DNA of 5,155 bases from contig JAOAJQ010000094.1 of assembly GCA_026414125.1 (NCBI GenBank), forward strand, positions 1-5,155, given 5' to 3'. The DNA is from Thermoproteota archaeon. GTDB lineage: Archaea > Thermoproteota > EX4484-205 > JAAOZP01. How positions within the stretch are numbered: the first letter of the stretch is position 1; every line of letters begins with the position of its first letter. The notes beneath the pieces are model-generated. The model was not told the origin of the DNA, ran no database searches, and saw only the letters and a list, made by a program, of their open reading frames with translations. This document shows, one piece after another, positions 4,470-5,155 of the stretch. The translations under genes were made by a program, and so were the position numbers.

Positions 4470-4576
4470 CGCCGAGGAGGGGATTTGAACCCCTGCGGCC
4501 CATGAAAGGGCCACAAGCTTTCTGAATGTTACTTCTTCTCCAGGCTTGCCCCTTAGCCAGGTTCGGGCACCTCGGC
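4470..4576 (-). tRNA. tRNA-Ser(GGA) with an 18-nt intron
   Basis: A class II tRNA on the minus strand. Acceptor stem GCCGAGG/CCTCGGC, D-arm CCC/GGG, anticodon stem CAAGC/GCTTG, a long variable arm (GGCCC/GGGCC) and T-arm AGGGG-TTCAAAT-CCCCT all pair. After intron removal the anticodon loop is CT-GGA-GA, reading UCC/UCU serine codons, with G37 as in other archaeal tRNA-Ser. The discriminator base is G73 (4470), as expected for archaeal Ser rather than Leu (A73). CCA is not encoded. The intron is at about 4520-4537, after position 37, the canonical site. Exon CTGG (32-35) can pair with intron TCAG as the central helix of a bulge-helix-bulge splice motif, but the inner intron helix is poor, so the motif is of the relaxed type. 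The exact cut is ambiguous by one A. Confidence 0.93.
4520..4537 (-). other. tRNA intron in the anticodon loop
   Basis: The 18 bases aagaagtaacattcagaa (minus strand) interrupt the anticodon loop between positions 37 and 38. Removing them restores a 7-nt loop. Repeated A residues at the border leave the cut uncertain by one base. It should be excised by the archaeal splicing endonuclease. Confidence 0.8.
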
Positions 4577-4599
4577 TTCATACAACATTATGAAGAGGT

Positions 4600-4608
4600 C
4601 TTTTTAAG
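4600..4608 (-). promoter_or_regulatory. TATA box of tRNA-Ser
   Basis: Minus-strand CTTAAAAAG centred about 28 bp upstream of the first tRNA base, the usual archaeal spacing for a tRNA transcript with almost no 5' leader. Confidence 0.55.
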
Positions 4609-4645
4609 TTTTGTGAACCAATTAGTTAGCACACACTCATCGTTC

Positions 4646-4650
4646 AAAAA
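4646..4650 (-). terminator. T-run, possible terminator of the transporter gene
   Basis: TTTTT on the minus strand about 37 nt after the transporter stop, preceded by the small palindrome ctgtacag (4659-4666). It is the only T-run between this gene and the tRNA promoter. Confidence 0.35.
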
Positions 4651-4686
4651 CCCTGTCCCTGTACAGTGCCTGTATTTTTAAGCATG

Positions 4687-5155
4687 CTAGGCTCTTTGTA
4701 GAGGTCTGGCGCTTCTAGCTGCAAGCGTATACGATAAGGGCGATAAGAGCAGCACTAGCGATGAGAGCAGTATGGCGTGCTTCACGGTCCCCGTAGTGGA
4801 GATCAAGTATCCTGTTACAACGGAAGAGGTTATGCCTGAGAGAAATACCGCGACCATGTAGGCTGAGCTCGCTCTGGATAGCTGCGACGGTGGCACAAGG
4901 TCTCCCAGTATGGACCATAAGACTGGTGTAGCACTTCTCCAGAAGAGGAGTGAGGCTGACACTAGCCATGCTGCCACATGCGGCGACGGTGCGAGTAGGG
5001 TAAGCAGTAGTAGCAGGGCTGATGGCACCATCCCAGCATAAAGTACACGTAGCTTCCCTTTCACGCCGCTGGCCCTGTCAATATACCTTCCGTTGAGGAG
5101 CTCCCAGAGGCTCGCCACAGCGGTGACAAGAACCATGTACACCGCTATCAGACTG
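4687..5155 (-). CDS. Probable MFS-type transporter, C-terminal part (runs off right edge)
   Basis: The C-terminal 155 residues of a polytopic membrane protein; the N-terminal half lies past the right edge. Hydrophobic helices are visible at about residues 1-20, 39-55, 60-82, 98-120 and 124-143, separated by short loops. The loop after the first helix has LNGRYIDRASGVKGK, which resembles the G-x-x-x-D-R motif A that joins helices 2-3 or 8-9 of major facilitator transporters. As this is the C-terminal end, it would be the 8-9 copy. The loop GDLVPPSQLSRASSAY before the fourth visible helix is also typical of MFS proteins. The last 10 residues are basic and cytoplasmic (ARSARPLQRA). The substrate cannot be told. 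The gene ends 110 bp before tRNA-Ser on the same strand and appears to be a separate transcription unit. Confidence 0.75.
   Translation of the reverse strand, partial: SLIAVYMVLVTAVASLWELLNGRYIDRASGVKGKLRVLYAGMVPSALLLLLTLLAPSPHVAAWLVSASLLFWRSATPVLWSILGDLVPPSQLSRASSAYMVAVFLSGITSSVVTGYLISTTGTVKHAILLSSLVLLLSPLSYTLAARSARPLQRA

Noticed and set aside
3312..4470. An integrated element bounded by a duplicated tRNA-Ser 3' end
   Set aside because: I searched by eye for a second copy of the tRNA 3' segment between 3312 and 4470 and found none, and there is no integrase gene in the window. Mobility remains only a suggestion from location.
4253..4525. Plus-strand 90-codon frame through the tRNA and nuclease remnant
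   Set aside because: It reads across the tRNA on the opposite strand and has no family resemblance.
4470..4576. tRNA-Leu rather than tRNA-Ser
   Set aside because: The D-loop looks somewhat Leu-like, but the loop after splicing gives anticodon GGA with G37, and the discriminator is G, not the A expected for archaeal Leu.
1..5155. CRISPR array, insertion sequence or rRNA
   Set aside because: No regularly spaced repeats, transposase motifs, terminal inverted repeats or rRNA segments were seen.

Overview
This window looks like chromosomal DNA from a thermophilic archaeon of the Thermoproteota (crenarchaeal) type. The evidence is archaeal versions of ribosomal proteins eL18, uL13, uS9, uS11, uS4 and uS13, an archaeal RNA polymerase subunit D (Rpo3), an intron in a tRNA anticodon loop, TATA boxes about 26-30 bp before start codons (leaderless mRNAs), and frequent TTG and GTG starts. 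I cannot name the genus from this window.

Left part (1-3236): the conserved archaeal cluster uS13-uS4-uS11-rpoD-eL18-uL13-uS9. It is read right to left on the minus strand, except that rps11 sits in its usual slot between rps4 and rpoD but is turned round onto the plus strand. This splits the expected operon in three: rps13-rps4 (minus), rps11 alone (plus, convergent with rps4), and rpoD-rpl18e-rpl13-rps9 (minus, divergent from rps11 across a 115-bp two-promoter spacer). The rpoD to rps9 genes overlap or abut and look translationally coupled. The RpoD lacks the iron-sulfur cysteine domain found in many relatives.

Middle part (3312-4470): an accessory patch between the ribosomal operon and a tRNA. 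It holds an unrecognised gene of about 221-224 codons. Directly upstream, overlapping it by 4 bp, is the remnant of a PD-(D/E)XK-type nuclease. The nuclease signature lies in an open frame that has no standard start codon, upstream of the only usable start (GTG 4227), so start-codon-based annotation would miss it. The 140 bp between this remnant and the tRNA is AT-rich and has stops in the frames followed.

Right part (4470-5155): a minus-strand tRNA-Ser(GGA) gene with an 18-nt intron after position 37, its own TATA box and a T-run terminator. Beyond it is the C-terminal part of a multi-spanning membrane protein, probably an MFS-type transporter, which runs off the right edge.
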